64,000 bases of DNA. Source: Opisthocomus hoazin (taxonomy: Eukaryota; Chordata; Aves; Opisthocomiformes; Opisthocomidae). Position 1 is the first letter of the stretch. Every line of letters starts with the position of its first letter. The stretch lies in NCBI RefSeq assembly GCF_030867145.1, contig NC_134421.1, forward strand, positions 30,635,979-30,699,978, given 5' to 3'. This document shows, one piece after another, positions 49,863 through 61,892 of this stretch. Position numbers and translations under genes: made by a program. The notes beneath the pieces were generated by a model. The model was given only the letters and a program-made list of their open reading frames with translations, had not been told where the DNA came from and did no database searches.

Positions 49863-52800
49863 GTGAGTATTCCCCTGCGGAACCTCTCCTGGAGCAGCTG
49901 GGGGGTCAGCCACCGAGGTGCTGGTCCACCGGCGACGGCCCAGGCTCGGCCGGTGGGGACGGCAGTGGCCGGAGATGGCTTTGTCCATCACGTGTTGGGC
50001 TTGACTCCTGCTTCCCCACGTGCTTCCTGGGCCTGGTGGTGCTGAGGAAGAGCTCGTCTTCTGGAGGGACATTGTCCTACCTGCCCAGCATGGGAGGGGT
50101 GGGATGTGCCTCCTGGAGCAGAGCACATCATGCTTTTCTCCTCCGTTTGCCCCCGTCCCAGCCTGCTCTTCAAGAGTCTAAGGAATCTTCGGGGTGGGAA
50201 CCTGGCTTAAGCATTGCTCTCACAGAGGAGAAAGCCTGGTGGCAGAGCCCCGTTTGCACTGGTCTGAGCCGAGGGGGACTTTTCCTGGTGGTCCCGGGGC
50301 CAGCAGCAGCTGCCGGAGCAGTTGCCAGAGCCCTGCCCTGCAGTCCCATGTGGACCGGGACACCAGCGTGCCTGAGCCCAGCCGAGCTGTCGATGCTTGG
50401 GCACAGCCAGAAGCCGTTCTTGGCACAGGGGCCTGTGGGTTATTGCAGATGAAAGGAGTCCAAAGCGATATTTTCCAGTCCAACCAGCAAGCCCAGCGAG
50501 GCATTGAAAATCGCTTTCTCTGCTGAAAAGACCTCTGCTTAGATGAAGGGAACAAAGGGTCGCTCTGAATCCCAGGCTCCGACTTTGCCAACAGCCAGCC
50601 TGTCTGTCTGAATCGGAGAGTTTTACCTGGTTACAAACACGAGGTACTGTTTGGTCCCGCTTTCTGGTGTTCAGTGCCTACGGGCAGAGCTCGGGCTTAG
50701 CCCTCTTCATGCGAGCCACGGCCACAACTGTCCCTCCCAAACTAGTTTGCCGCTGGCCTGTAGCGTGACGTCAGCGCACTGTGCTGGCGCGCAAGCCTCC
50801 GCGCACCTCCGCTGCTTTCCCTGAGCTCTACAGCAGTCGCAAAGAAAAGATTAGATGTCTCGGCTGCCTCCTTTTCAGCCTTTTATGGGAGTTGCTATTA
50901 AAAGAAACCTGGAACTCGCAGTCAGACAATGGCCGTAGTGTGTCTGAGTATTTGCTTTTCCTGAGTGCGTAGTTCTGTTGGGGTTAAAGTCTGCAGGCTT
51001 AGCAAACATGCATTAGTTGATTTACTTATTGGATATTTGTGTCTTATAAAAAGAAACTTGGAGCTAATGAATGCCATAAGCAAAGGTCACCCTGTATTTT
51101 GGGGACTTGAAAATTCTTTTTAAACAAAAAATTCATAAGGCTTTTTTCTTTTTTTTTTATTTTTTCCTCCCCAGATTCTTTGTGAAGGGCACAATGCCGT
51201 TGCAGACGGAAAGAGCGTGCCAGTTGGGATACAAAAGGAGATTTAAGAAGGAAATAGTTCTGCCTTCTGCTGTAACCTTGAGCAGAGTGCTTGCATTGTG
51301 CTGAGGGACAGTGTAGGAGTGCCAGAAAAGCACAGTCCCTCCAGTGACAGCTGTGCAAAAGGTCCCAGCTCTGCCCCAAACCAGTACCGAGGCAGGGAAA
51401 GGCCTTGGAGCGGGTTTTTTCCCCAACCCCACCCTGGCCAAAAGGGCAGGACAGGGGCTCTTCTTCACCGATAGACTTTCGCTTCGTGCTGTATGGCATC
51501 TGTCAAGGGAAACTGCTGACTGCACTATCTGGGTTTCTGAGCAGCCCCATTCATCAAACCCCAGCAAGTTTCCAGGCTGTAAATGTCACGGAGAGGTGGG
51601 AGGGAATAGGGCCCTTTGCAGGGCTAAGCAGAACTCACTAATTCAAACGACAACCTGCCCCCTGTAATCTCTGGCAGTCCCACAACCCGATAGGAAGAAT
51701 TGTGGACAAGGAAACCCAGAACATCACTTCTCACTTGATTTTTGGCTTACTGCATGTGCTGATGGAAACAGTCCCTTAAGGCAGGTTAACTTTTTTTTTT
51801 TTTCTTCCCTCCTCCAGTGGTCTGCCGGAAAAACTTGGACAGCACAACTGTAGCGATTCATGATGCCGAAGTTTACTGCAAATCTTGCTATGGAAAAAAG
51901 TACGGCCCGAAAGGTTACGGGTACGGCCAAGGGGCAGGCACGCTGAACATGGACAGGGGAGAGAGGCTCGGCATCAAGCCCGAGAGGTGAGTGAACCGAG
52001 CCAGGGGGGTCTGTGACCCTCGCCCTTCAGCACGGTTTTCAGAGCAGCTTGTCAGGGTAGATTCCATTTAGTTCGCGTTGTCTGGAATAGGAATGCTGCA
52101 AAATGCCCCAGCGTAACTGGATGCAGGGCATTTACCCCACGGTGCACAAAGCTTCCGGTGGTGACTATGCACGTAGGCTCTGTGCGAGCAGGAGTCGGTG
52201 CAGCTAAAGGTGCACCAGCGCTACGTGTGAGCCGTAGGGGACCAGATTATGGAGATGCTGATGGCTCTGCACGAGCTCGCAGAGGTGCCGGTGGGTCTCG
52301 AGTCACCCTCCTAAGTAAGCTGCGAATGCAAATGTTCAGCACGTTCTGGCAGGGATGGATTCGGAGAGCTGAGAGGCTGGGGCTATAAGGAGAGTGAGTT
52401 TTTTAACTGGCAAATAAAGAACCATTTGTGCTTAATTATAGCCCAAACCAAAAGGCCTATTAAACAGTAAACATTCCTAGTCTGATTAAGTTCTTGCTGC
52501 AAAGCTAAGCATGTGGAAAGAAGCTGAGCTATGCCTCACAGCTTGCTTCATGCAAGTTCCCGAATTATTGCTGGATGTTTATATGATGTATGCTGGCTGG
52601 CCAGGTTCAGTGATCACTTCAGGTTCCAGATTATGATCAGTGGACAGGAATTTAACAGAATTATTTGTAGCTTACTGTCTGGTAAACCCATGTCCTGAGA
52701 CAGAATTCAGCACTTCTAGAGAAATGAAAAGGTGAAGGCTTCTTGGAAAACTAGCTCTTACAGTAGCTTCATTTTGTCCTTTGAAGTATGGCCTTTCTCT

Positions 52801-54583
52801 TCTTGTGTTTTTTTTTTGTTTGTTTGTTTCTCTGGTTTTTTTTCCCTACCAAATGTAACTGGATAGCCTTTATGGTAATTAACCTCTCCAGTTTTCCAAA
52901 AATAGTGTATTCTGCACTGTGTGTTGGATGTTGCTCTGTTAGTGTTGTTAAGAAGAGCAAGAGGTCATTTAGTAAAAGCGTAAAGACAGCAAGTGTCCCG
53001 TTTCTTTCAGCACACCCTCTCCCCACCGACCCACCACGAATCCCAACACTTCAAAGTTCGCTCAGAAGTTCGGAGGGGCAGAGAAGTGCTCTAGGTGCGG
53101 CGATTCTGTTTATGCGGCAGAGAAAGTAATAGGAGCTGGAAAGGTAAGGAACCCCGTGTGCTGCTTCGTACCCGCTACGCGGACTTTAAAGTGAGGAAGG
53201 TGCGTTAGGCGGGAACCAGCGGTGGGGCAGAGTTACCTTAAAATTGCATTTCTTAGCATTGAGAATAGTCAAATAAATCCACTTCATTGACCAAAAAGCT
53301 CTTGAAATGCAGGGTGATGAGCGCTCACCTTGGATTTCAGAGGTGAAGCTTCACTACCGTCTCGTGCCAGGGACTCAAAGCAGACTCCCGGAGCGCTCTG
53401 CCCCTGGGAGAGGGACAGGCTTGTGGTGTGCAGCTTATGGTGGAGGCTGAATGCTTCAGCAGAAAGGGGATGTTCGCTGCAAACACGCGTAAAGCTGTGG
53501 GGCAGTCTGCCAGCTGTCCGACTTGCTACAGAGAGCCAAGATCCGCTCTGCTTTGATTAGAGCAAGCCCAGACCTTTCAAAATGCCACCCCAAGTGGGAT
53601 GCTGTGCGGGATGCGGGGCTTTGGGCCACTCGCAGAAATGCAGGCACTCTCACCTGCTACTGGTGGACTTGAACTTGTCTTTATGGCGCCAGTCTTCTGT
53701 GAACAATACTGATGCAGGCATCTACAGTTAGTTAATGCATTTTTTTTTACCAACTCAGGCATTCTGTGTATTTAAAATTATCTTTTTTTATTCCTTTTTT
53801 TCCCCCTGGCCCCCAGCCGTGGCACAAAAACTGCTTCCGATGTGCCAAGTGTGGAAAAAGCCTAGAATCTACAACCCTAACTGAAAAAGAGGGAGAAATC
53901 TATTGTAAAGGTGAGGAAGGAAACAAAGATCATTCGTTTATGGTTCAGGACAGATGCTGAATTTATTCCTGGTGTAAGAAACTTTTGGGTTCCTGTCAAG
54001 ATGGAAGTGCTGTATAAGTCAAAGGATAGAGCTGAGAAATGAAATTAATGTTACTGAAGCTGCTGCTGTAGCTTACATCTGCATCAAGCAAAACATTACA
54101 TACTGAGAAATGCAGCAGCAGCCCATGCTCTCGGCCGGGGTCGGAGAGCAGATCAGAGTAAGCGCATGAGCTAGCAAGCATCCTGCCGTGCCTCCTTGTG
54201 TGGTGTCGCGGACATAAGCTTGATCCCCACCCAGTGGTTCGATGACAAGATGTATCTTAGCCGATACCCAGCTACAGAGCCAACCTCTGAATTGCGTTCA
54301 CAGAGTAGGTTGGGAGCTACACGGACCGAACAACCGTGGCTACTGCCATGGCAGCTCCACAGCTTAACACTGTGTTTTTAAGCATTGCTTCCGATGGGGA
54401 TGTGCTGGTGACTAACGGGAGGCAGCTGAGGGGCTAAGCCTAGACAGTGCTGCTCTCGATTAATGAGCCAGAAGCCTCAGCTACTACACATTCATCTTTC
54501 TCGCAGGTTGTTACGCGAAGAACTTTGGCCCCAAGGGATTTGGGTATGGCCAGGGAGCGGGCGCCCTTGTTCATGCCCAGTGA
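49751..54583 (+). CDS. CSRP2: Cysteine and glycine-rich protein 2 (CRP2/SmLIM), complete five-exon coding region
   Basis: The joined exons 49751-49862, 51818-51986, 53011-53143, 53817-53910 and 54507-54583 encode 194 residues, one more than human CSRP2. Every junction has GT/AG sites and keeps frame. LIM1 zinc ligands are C10, C13, H31, C34, C37, C40, C58 and C61. LIM2 ligands are C120, C123, H141, C144, C147, C150, C168 and C171. Each LIM domain is followed by a glycine-rich [12 protein letters not shown] or [12 protein letters not shown] segment, and the basic KKYGPK motif at residues 64-69 resembles the family's nuclear localisation signal. Family knowledge: CRP2 is an adaptor that binds alpha-actinin and zyxin on actin filaments and acts with SRF and GATA factors in smooth-muscle gene expression; it has no enzymatic activity. 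The linker after E93 (STPSPHRP) is one residue longer than the human SVQPHRP. Residue 14 is Cys where Gly is expected. The alternatives CSRP1 and CSRP3 are disfavoured by the [10 protein letters not shown] start and the GALVHAQ end. Confidence 0.97.
49863..51817 (+). other. CSRP2: CSRP2 intron between first and second coding exons
   Basis: About 1.96 kb bounded by gtgagt and a T-rich acceptor. The first 500 bases are GC-rich, which opens long spurious reading frames on both strands. I recognise no repeat, no RNA gene and no further exon. Confidence 0.85.
51818..51986 (+). CDS. CSRP2: CSRP2 coding exon 3, residues 38-94
   Basis: A run of T and C leads into the acceptor at 51816-51817, and the exon ends before gtgagt at 51987. 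The 169 bases complete Met38, encode 55 full codons (the second zinc finger of LIM1 with C40, C58 and C61, the KKYGPK basic motif and the first glycine-rich repeat), and leave AG of the Ser94 codon. The in-frame phase at both ends and the near-identity to known CSRP2 make the call secure. It is interrupted from its neighbours by introns of about 1.96 kb and 1.02 kb. Confidence 0.96.
51987..53010 (+). other. CSRP2: CSRP2 intron between second and third coding exons
   Basis: About 1.02 kb bounded by gtgagt and tttctttcag. It contains a T/G-rich tract near 52807-52850 but no recognisable repeat or exon. Confidence 0.9.
53011..53143 (+). CDS. CSRP2: CSRP2 coding exon 4, residues 94-138
   Basis: The tttctttcag acceptor is followed by a base that completes Ser94, then 44 codons ending in GAGK before a gtaagg donor. 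The exon carries the proline-rich interdomain linker, the conserved [19 protein letters not shown] block and the first LIM2 ligands C120 and C123. The linker's TPSP wording differs from the mammalian VQP and explains the 194-residue length. Confidence 0.96.
53144..53816 (+). other. CSRP2: CSRP2 intron between third and fourth coding exons
   Basis: About 0.67 kb bounded by gtaagg and a long pyrimidine tract ending in cccccag. Nothing else is recognised in it. Confidence 0.9.
53817..53910 (+). CDS. CSRP2: CSRP2 coding exon 5, residues 139-169 plus one base
   Basis: A long T/C tract precedes the acceptor AG at 53815-53816. The 94 bases encode [20 protein letters not shown] and the rest of the LIM2 core, with H141, C144, C147, C150 and C168, then stop one base into the Gly170 codon before gtgagg. 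The sequence matches the strongly conserved LIM2 of CRP proteins without any change I can detect. Confidence 0.96.
53911..54506 (+). other. CSRP2: CSRP2 last intron
   Basis: About 0.6 kb bounded by gtgagg and tttctcgcag. The intron keeps the reading frame open for a short way past the donor, which would give a different C-terminus if unspliced, but no support for that exists in the sequence. Confidence 0.9.
54507..54583 (+). CDS. CSRP2: CSRP2 last coding exon, residues 170-194 and stop
   Basis: The tcgcag acceptor is followed by two bases that complete Gly170, then [24 protein letters not shown] and the TGA stop at 54581-54583. This exon supplies the last LIM2 ligand (C171) and the second glycine-rich repeat. 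The ending identifies CSRP2 rather than CSRP1 or CSRP3. Confidence 0.96.
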
Positions 54584-54838
54584 GGGGGCACAGCTCTAAC
54601 CCCTTACGGCTCTGCTGAGATCCTGCTACAAGAAAGAAGAGAGTTTCCTCAATGTTCCTAGTTACTAACTACTGTGAAACAGATACTAGTTACTGTAGTG
54701 CTTGGGCATACCTTCAGCAGCTGATTTTTTTTTTTTTTTTAAAACAGCACTGCTTTTTTCCTTGCTTTGTGTATCACACTGTAAACACTTTTAATACCGA
54801 GAACCAATTTAATAAAGCTTTGCTTGTTGATATATCCT
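54584..54838 (+). other. CSRP2: CSRP2 3' UTR
   Basis: About 250 bases follow the stop codon, including a 17-base T run near 54725-54741. They end shortly after a canonical AATAAA at 54811-54816. GT-rich sequence lies downstream (about 54880-54900). The exact cleavage position is inferred, not seen. No other AATAAA lies between the stop and this signal, so a short single-isoform 3' UTR is the simplest reading. Confidence 0.75.
54811..54816 (+). terminator. CSRP2: Polyadenylation signal of CSRP2
   Basis: Canonical AATAAA lies 228 bases after the CSRP2 stop codon, in the expected position and strand for 3' end formation. Confidence 0.75.
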
Positions 54839-57800
54839 AAAGCCAAGTGTTACAAGCTTTGTTAGCAACAAATGATAAGCACGGGGAGTGTTGTTGGGGT
54901 GCATCAGGGTTGGAGATGTGATGCTATGGACTTGGTACAGACCATCACTGAAAGCCCATGACTGAAAGCTGGACATACATCACACTGGTCATGGCCTTCA
55001 GAGGTGAATGAGCATCCTCTAGCATCACACCATTGCATGCATGTGCGAGGGATCTAGCTGCTCACTGCACAGAAGCAGTAAGTCTTCGCCTCCCGCTCCG
55101 TGCAGTGACGCAGCTCCGAAAGCGACAGCCTGGAAGTAGCTGTGTGCCCACATGACTGCCTGCCTCTGCCACACAGTCTCTAGTGCATGGAAACCAAACC
55201 TTTTTCGCCGTAGTATTTTGTGGGGTTGCAGCTGCTGTTGTATGGAGGAGTTACAATGCACAGGACTTACCGTGCGGAAGGGGTGCTCTGCCAAGACAGC
55301 TGCAGATTAATACCATCCCTGCTCAGCAGCTGGCCAGGCACTGGGCTATCACATCAACCTCAGGTTATAAGAGCAGCTTTTGGCCTCTTCTCAGTAGTGC
55401 TAGGAGCCTCAGCTCCCTGGAAGTGTGGGGGGGAGGGTTTCAGCCTCCTGAGGACAGCGTCTGACAAGGCAGCTGCAGCACAAACAGCAGCATAAAATTC
55501 TGACTTTAAACACTCTGGTAGAAAATGTGACTGGGGCTCCAGTTGATGGGCAAGGAGCAACAGCAACTGAACATGTCAAATGCATCATAGCGCTGCTCCG
55601 TGTGAACACACCAGCTGGGTGGAAGCTGTAACCGTCGGGGTCCTTGCTTCTGCCAACGTCACTTTATTAGCAGCAGCTCCGAAAGGTCTACAATTAGGAG
55701 CCAACTCCTTTTGCCTTAGCCAGATCTTGAGCGGAAAGCTCACAGAAGAGCTTGGCTTCGTCTCGGGGCTGGAGCAGCTCCCACCACGAGCACCTGCAAT
55801 TGCACTTCTTGTGAAGCAAACAGGAGTCACCTCCTCAACAGGAGACCCAGGACCAGCCCACCACAACTGCCTCGTGTGAGAATGACCTACATAAGCCTAA
55901 AACCGTGATGCAAAAAATCACCCAGTTTGAGGCAAGTTGCCCTCTTTTTATAGAAATAACCAGTATTTAGTATGAACAACTTCATAATTTTTATTCTTTT
56001 GTTTTTAAATCTGGGCCTAAGTTTCTTGAGCACCTGAAGCAGACCTTCAGCGGCATGCTGAGGCTCCACCGCCAAGTTCCTTCTGCAAAGCTCCCGGCCT
56101 CCTGGGGCATGCAGCAAGGAGCGGAGCACAGGAGATCCGGGCACCGACGCCTCTGCAGAGCACCAGCCGTGCCTGGGAGGAGCACGCCCGAGCCCCAGTG
56201 GGGAACAGCGGCTGCAGGAGCGTCCTTCCGTCCTCGCCAGCCAAGCGCACGCTACCACGCGGCGAAGGCTTCGCCAGAGCCAGAGGCCGACCACAGCCCG
56301 TGGGCAAGGCACCAGCTCCCTGTCCCCGTGGCTGCAGCCCATGGGGTGCTCTCGGGTGGAAGGGGAGGTTCGGTTTCAACTCTCATCATGCCTGATAGAA
56401 GCTAATTAAAGAAAGGGTGAGATCTGAAACTCTGTCTGGCTTGGGAAGCAGGCTGATACTATTTTGGGGAAAAAAAAAGCCTTGGTGGAATAAATTCATG
56501 GAGACACATGCAAGACTGGGAATGCTGCAATAAAACAGTGAGCAAGTGTGTCAGCGCGGTCTAAGGCAGAGTTTCCAGCAACATCTACGACGGCGGTCTG
56601 TGGCAGCGAAGCAGTGCAAGCCTAAAGCCTAATTAGAAAAATACGTACTAGTCACGATAATACAGAAAGAGCATTTTGTATCGGTTACACAGGAACAACG
56701 TGGATATGAGGAAGAACAGCCAGCCGGCTCAAAACGTGAGCCAAGAGCTCGTACAGTTCACAGAGAGGGAAAGATGGCAGCTGACAAAGGCAGCGGCCAG
56801 GCAGAAGCAGCGCACGTTTCAGGTGGGAGCGAGAGAGTAACAGCGCAGCCCGGGAAATCTGGGCGGAAACCTTTGGTCCTGCTCCTCACACTGACCATCC
56901 TAGGAACTGTTTGCCAACTTGACGCGCGCGCGGGAAGGGCTGATCTCCTCCGACTCTTCCAACCTGAGCAAGGACAGCTCTAGCTCAGAAGCAGTATCCA
57001 AGGCCTCAGCAGCCGAGGACGTGAAGACAACAACAATATCCCCCCCTTTCCACAGCCTTGTTACCCGATGGAAGTGCTTCCTCTTCTCAGGAACAGCATT
57101 ATAAAATGCTGAGTGGCACCGTTCAACAGACAGAAACCAAAATGACGCTCTTGACACACTACTGAGCAGATGAAACTGCTTGCCAGTAGCTGATGTAGCT
57201 GCCGTAGTGGATCTCAACCCACCACATCGGCAGAGTTGGCAGGTGCAATTTACACTGACAAAAACGGGCACCTAACACATTGTTCATTTACCTATGAAAA
57301 CAGCTTTCAATTCTCAGAAAAATGAACTGTAGAAGTGATCGGAAGTCATTTAAACTGCTAGAAATCAAGGGCTTTCCTTGCATTTCCCGGAGAGAGTCAT
57401 AGCGATAACTCACAGCTCCTTACTGCTCTACATCCCAACAACTTATTTAACGACACAAAAACAAAATCAATGGAAGGAAAAAAGAAAACTTGTCACCATA
57501 AAGACAATATACCTGTCAAGAAAAATGAGTACCCTCCACTGAAGTGCTTTCACTTGGTTACTGTCAACTTTGCTGCTGCAGCAAAGCCCTGATGAATGAA
57601 AGCTCAGCCCAGGCTAGCGTAATGCTTTGAGGTGGTCTCAGTTTGCAGCCCTGATTCCAGGAGAGACTGGCTCTTCAAAGAAATGTGACTTCACGATCTG
57701 CAGATCTGAAGGAGTATGTAGGCATATGTGAATATGGCACTAAGTTTATAAGATACATCACGATGTTTATAAGATACTGCAAATAAATTCAACTTGGAAC

Positions 57801-58871
57801 TACTAGGTGCAATTTTTACTGATCTCCATTCAGCAGCCTAAGGTGGATAAAATCCAAATGCAAGCGTTCACAAATAGACATTGCTTTCATAGCAAAACCC
57901 CCTGGTTTTACTTAGAGGCAGTGCATGGGAGGAGTGAACTCTAATCAAGCCATAATGAGGGTGCAGAGGGCAGGCTTCTTCCCAAATAAAACAAACCTTG
58001 CAACTAGCTTTCAAGTCATCAGGATCCCACCCATACCTCCCAGGAGCAGCAACTGCTCCTGGAGCACTGCAAATCTCCGATGGACATCTTCAGCACAGAA
58101 TGTCTTCTTTTTTAAAAAAGAAAGTACCTTCCCTGGTCTTAACCAGACAAGTCAAGCGGTGGTCAGCAGTCGAGCTTGGGGCCAGCCTCTCCAGAACCAT
58201 TGCTTGGGGAAGGGGAGAACAGCATCAACAATTCTCAACGTCGGTATCGAACCCACACCCAGCAGAAAACACAGAGACTTTTTTCTCCCCATTAGGTGCG
58301 CTCTTAAGTCTTAGCCTTTTACCTTTATACATACTGCTGGTTATAAATACTCTGATTAAACTCAAGCTTGGTTACCTTGATTCTACTCAAAATCTAACCT
58401 TTAGCACGGACCAGAAGAGTCAAGGGATTCTGTGTCCTGCGAGTGCCACCTAAAAGCACACACCTCGGTCATACCTCCTAGCCCTCTGTGGATGCCTTGT
58501 TTACCCACAGAACACCTCAAGTGTCATTAAATCTGTACATTTGACAACCCAAAACGCTCCCTGGAAGGAATTCTCCCTTAAGAAATGTTACCTTGCCAGC
58601 ATGCTTCGCTGAAAAGAGTATCTAATTAGTGAACGGTAACTCTAACTGGTAGTACAGAGGTGTCCTTTACCAAAATCTAGTGTAATAGTTCACAGGATTT
58701 CACATCAGCACAAAATTGGGTGCATGCTATCTTTAAGACACCCATAAATCTTTCCAGAAAGACTTAACTAAAATAAGATGCAAGACAGCAGCTATTTTCT
58801 CACGGTACGGCTTCTGAAAGGGGACAGAAACAACACTGTGCGAAATCACATCCCAAGTCAAGACAAACACT
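54839..58871. other. Intergenic gap between convergent CSRP2 and ZDHHC17
   Basis: About 4.0 kb separates the two predicted 3' ends. Part of it (about 56,040-56,360) is GC-rich and opens chance reading frames on both strands. A perfect 18-base palindrome (ttcttttttaaaaaagaa) lies at 58105-58122, and a near-tandem gtttataagata(c) repeat at about 57744-57776. I see no gene, RNA gene or recognisable transposon. Confidence 0.7.
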
Positions 58872-58888
58872 GCATCTAAGAGTCAATA

Positions 58889-58894
58889 TTTATT
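58889..58894 (-). terminator. ZDHHC17: Probable distal polyadenylation signal of ZDHHC17
   Basis: TTTATT on the plus strand reads AATAAA on the minus strand. Beyond it, the minus strand is GT-rich (gtgtttgtcttg, then gtgttgtttctg), as expected for a downstream element. Sequence composition also changes here from AT-rich to mixed. Confidence 0.6.
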
Positions 58895-60174
58895 TGATTA
58901 ATAACTTACAAAATTTAACAGATTTAATTTATGTAAGGAGAGCTAATTTATTAAACATTTTACAGATATTTTGTTCACAATGTAATACAACAAGATCTCG
59001 ACAGTATTAAAATAATACTTGGCACAGTTATAAATAAAGAATATACAAAAAAATCCATAGCTTAAAATGTAGTGATGCTGTTTTACACATCAATTGGAAA
59101 AAAAAATAAATCTGGTGGACATCAAAGAATACAGAAACCTGCAAAGAAACAGCACATGTTTAGGGCCAAGACAAAATTCCCATTTGTTCTACCTATGTCA
59201 GATTAAGTTGATCTGATCTGCTGTTGGTCTGGATCAGCTCTGTTAAGTTTCAGAAGCAATGCAGTTTTGGTTCAACAGGTGACTGTAAGTTTGATAACTT
59301 GACAGAAAAATGCTGCATAGTTGGCTCCCCCCTGCTTGATTTTATGATTTCACATCAAGCGATTCAGTGTTACTCAAGACAAGTCACATTTTGCACTGGA
59401 AACTTCACACATCCCAAACCCATATATGCAAGTTAATTTTCACAGCTGCCTACTATTGCCCAAAGTCTGCAGGTCTCAACAAAACTGTCACCAGAGAGCT
59501 ATTAACAAGTAAATAGTGCAGAACTCACTACGTATTACCAAAGATCACCTCTTCTTTTGCAAACACTTTTGACATGGACTGCATGACACAATTCATGGCA
59601 GTTAATGCTACTGGGCAACGAAAACCAAAACTTCTCACGTACTGAACCGCTCTTCTGGTGCTAGGCGGTATTTAATAAAGTGGACTGAAGTTCTTCGAGT
59701 GACCCAACCCCCAGCAGAAACGTGAAAAAAACCCAAAACCCTTAACAAATATGCAGAACATTACTGGTGATTAAAACAAACAATACTGTAAAGTCTTCAT
59801 GCTTTTCTGCAATTAGAAAAAATAAATACGAATAACTGATGTCAACTGTTTTCACTGAAATAAAACGTATCTTGGTTAGGATTACAAATTTTGTCTGACA
59901 AAACCAGCAAAAGTATCTTGCCACCCCTACACCCAAACCTCTCCTATTAAAACTGTGTCCAAGACGATGTTGATTTTTCCAGTATTAAACATTCAAGTAC
60001 TCTAATGCTGCATTTCTGTAAATCGTGATATCTGGTACTTGCAAACTAAGTGTGTGTCTTGAGATCAATGAACAACTACAGAAAAAATGTTTCCTTGCAA
60101 ATACTGAACATCAAATATTTACAGTTTCACTGCTCCTCTTACTAAGGCAAGGGCCGGGAATACCACTAGATTGC

Positions 60175-60180
60175 TTTATT
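60175..60180 (-). terminator. ZDHHC17: Possible internal polyadenylation signal of ZDHHC17
   Basis: A second minus-strand AATAAA about 1.7 kb after the stop codon would yield a shorter 3' UTR. AATAAA is common by chance in AT-rich DNA, so the evidence is weak. Confidence 0.3.
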
Positions 60181-61892
60181 ACCTGTAATCTGCATTTTAC
60201 AGAGAACGCTAATTTTGCCAAGCATCAAACATGCAGTGAATTTGCAGGGCTTAATGCCTATTAACAGCAATATTGAACATCACTAAAAAGCTCATTAGAT
60301 ACCTTCCTACACTTTTTTGGTTGAATAAAATGAAAATGAGCAGCTTTAAATACACTAAACACACACTCACGGAGAGAAAACTATTTGATAAATTACTTAT
60401 ATACAGATACACATTCTTTACACTGGTCTCGGACATCTGCTTTCAGGTCCCTCCCCGAACTCCCCTCACAGGTTTCTCGAACCATTGGGTTGCTACAGCA
60501 CTTAGAAGAGAACTAACCTGATTCTCAGTCTCTCTGTAAACAATAGTTAAGGAAGCAGTGAACAATTCACTATGAGTTTACGAAAACACTATAACAAAAA
60601 TCAGTGCATCACATTCAAGAAAAGCCCCTTTGGAATGCAATTTCAGATCATTCCTTACCTTCCAAACACATCTGTAGCATGAGAACTTAACAAAAGAAAT
60701 TAAGGGTGATTTACACGTGCCAATACACCATCATCTTCAGAATATTGAATTACATTTTCTGTGAGCGCGTGCCATTATGGGGATTTCAAATTTTTTTTTA
60801 AAGTTTGGTTTCCATTATTTCACATCCAAACAAAATAAGCATTTCAGACAACTTCAGGTTCTTCTTCTGCAGTTGCATTCAACTGAAAACTATCTTGTCT
60901 TTTTATAATTGAGATTTTTGCTTTCACATCTGTGGTTTCCCCCATGTTCTCTTCCAACATGTCTCCAATTACACTACCCTGCACTGTATGAGGACCAAAC
61001 CTAACACCGAAGCATTGCTAGTTTGTAAGTTGCTTATACAATAACTTCAAAGACAATTAATTTTCTTCCACTTTTTTCCTGAACGTTATATGCTGTAATC
61101 TACGTTTACAGGTGTATCATGCATTTAAGCAGGGCTTTAACTTTGATGGAAGAGCTTTCCTTATTTGCACAATTGTTGATTTCAGACTACATCATCTCAG
61201 AGCAGGGTTATTACAAGTATTTCGTTGTACCACTCACTGGTGGCAAAAACAATCACCGCAAAATGTGGGCAACACATTTGTTCTTGACATTATCTGACGT
61301 GCCCTACTGCTATAACTTGACACATTACGGGGGATTCCTACCACATGATGTTTACAACAGCATTGAAAAGCACGTTTTTCAATGTGCATAATACTACAGA
61401 AAATCTGTATTTAAAAAAATCACACCACAGGACCTACAACATAGTGACTGGTGAACTCTGCATCATGAAATTTAGTTTTATATTCTAGATTCTTGTTTCA
61501 GTGGAATTATTCATATTGGGAAATCAATTTTTCTGCTCAGCACAACGTTAACTACTTATGTCAATACTTCAATAATCTCATGTTCCATTGTGAAAGACCT
61601 TAAACAAAAAAAGCCAATAATAAATACTGTGAATACGCTGTCGCGAGTAATCCTCATGTTAAGAACTGTTAAAATCCCTTTTTGATCTTCCTCCTCTTCC
61701 TTATCAGGTTTGGCAGTTTATTCTGTCCATTTTTACTTCTGTTAATAAAATTCTGATGAAGAGAAGGTACCTTAAGATTCATCATCAGCCCTACACATAG
61801 CATGCTACTCTTCAAGGGATGCGGATTCGAGAGAGAGAGAAAATTTTTCAGGCACCACTCAGATATGATATGCTCACAGGATGAAGGTGGTG

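Larger units (their letters stand above)
58872..61892 (-). other. ZDHHC17: ZDHHC17 3' UTR
   Basis: The 3.0 kb of AT-rich DNA downstream (minus strand) of the ZDHHC17 stop has no transposons and fits the roughly 3 kb 3' UTR of mammalian ZDHHC17. It ends at an AATAAA on the minus strand (58889-58894), with GT-rich sequence just beyond. An internal AATAAA at 60175-60180 could give a shorter isoform. The start is certain; the end is inferred from the signals. Confidence 0.7.

Noticed and set aside
49470-50126. 218-codon minus-strand open frame
   Set aside because: It is antisense to CSRP2 exon 2 in GC-rich DNA, with no homology and no splice signals.
49547-50452. 301-codon plus-strand open frame over CSRP2 exon 2
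   Set aside because: It runs through the exon in the CSRP2 frame but starts upstream of the true ATG and reads through the gtgagt donor into intron. The spliced CSRP2 protein explains the exon.
55887-56379. Frames of 151 and 110 codons downstream of CSRP2
   Set aside because: They are in a local GC-rich patch, open in several frames on both strands at once, with no similarity seen.
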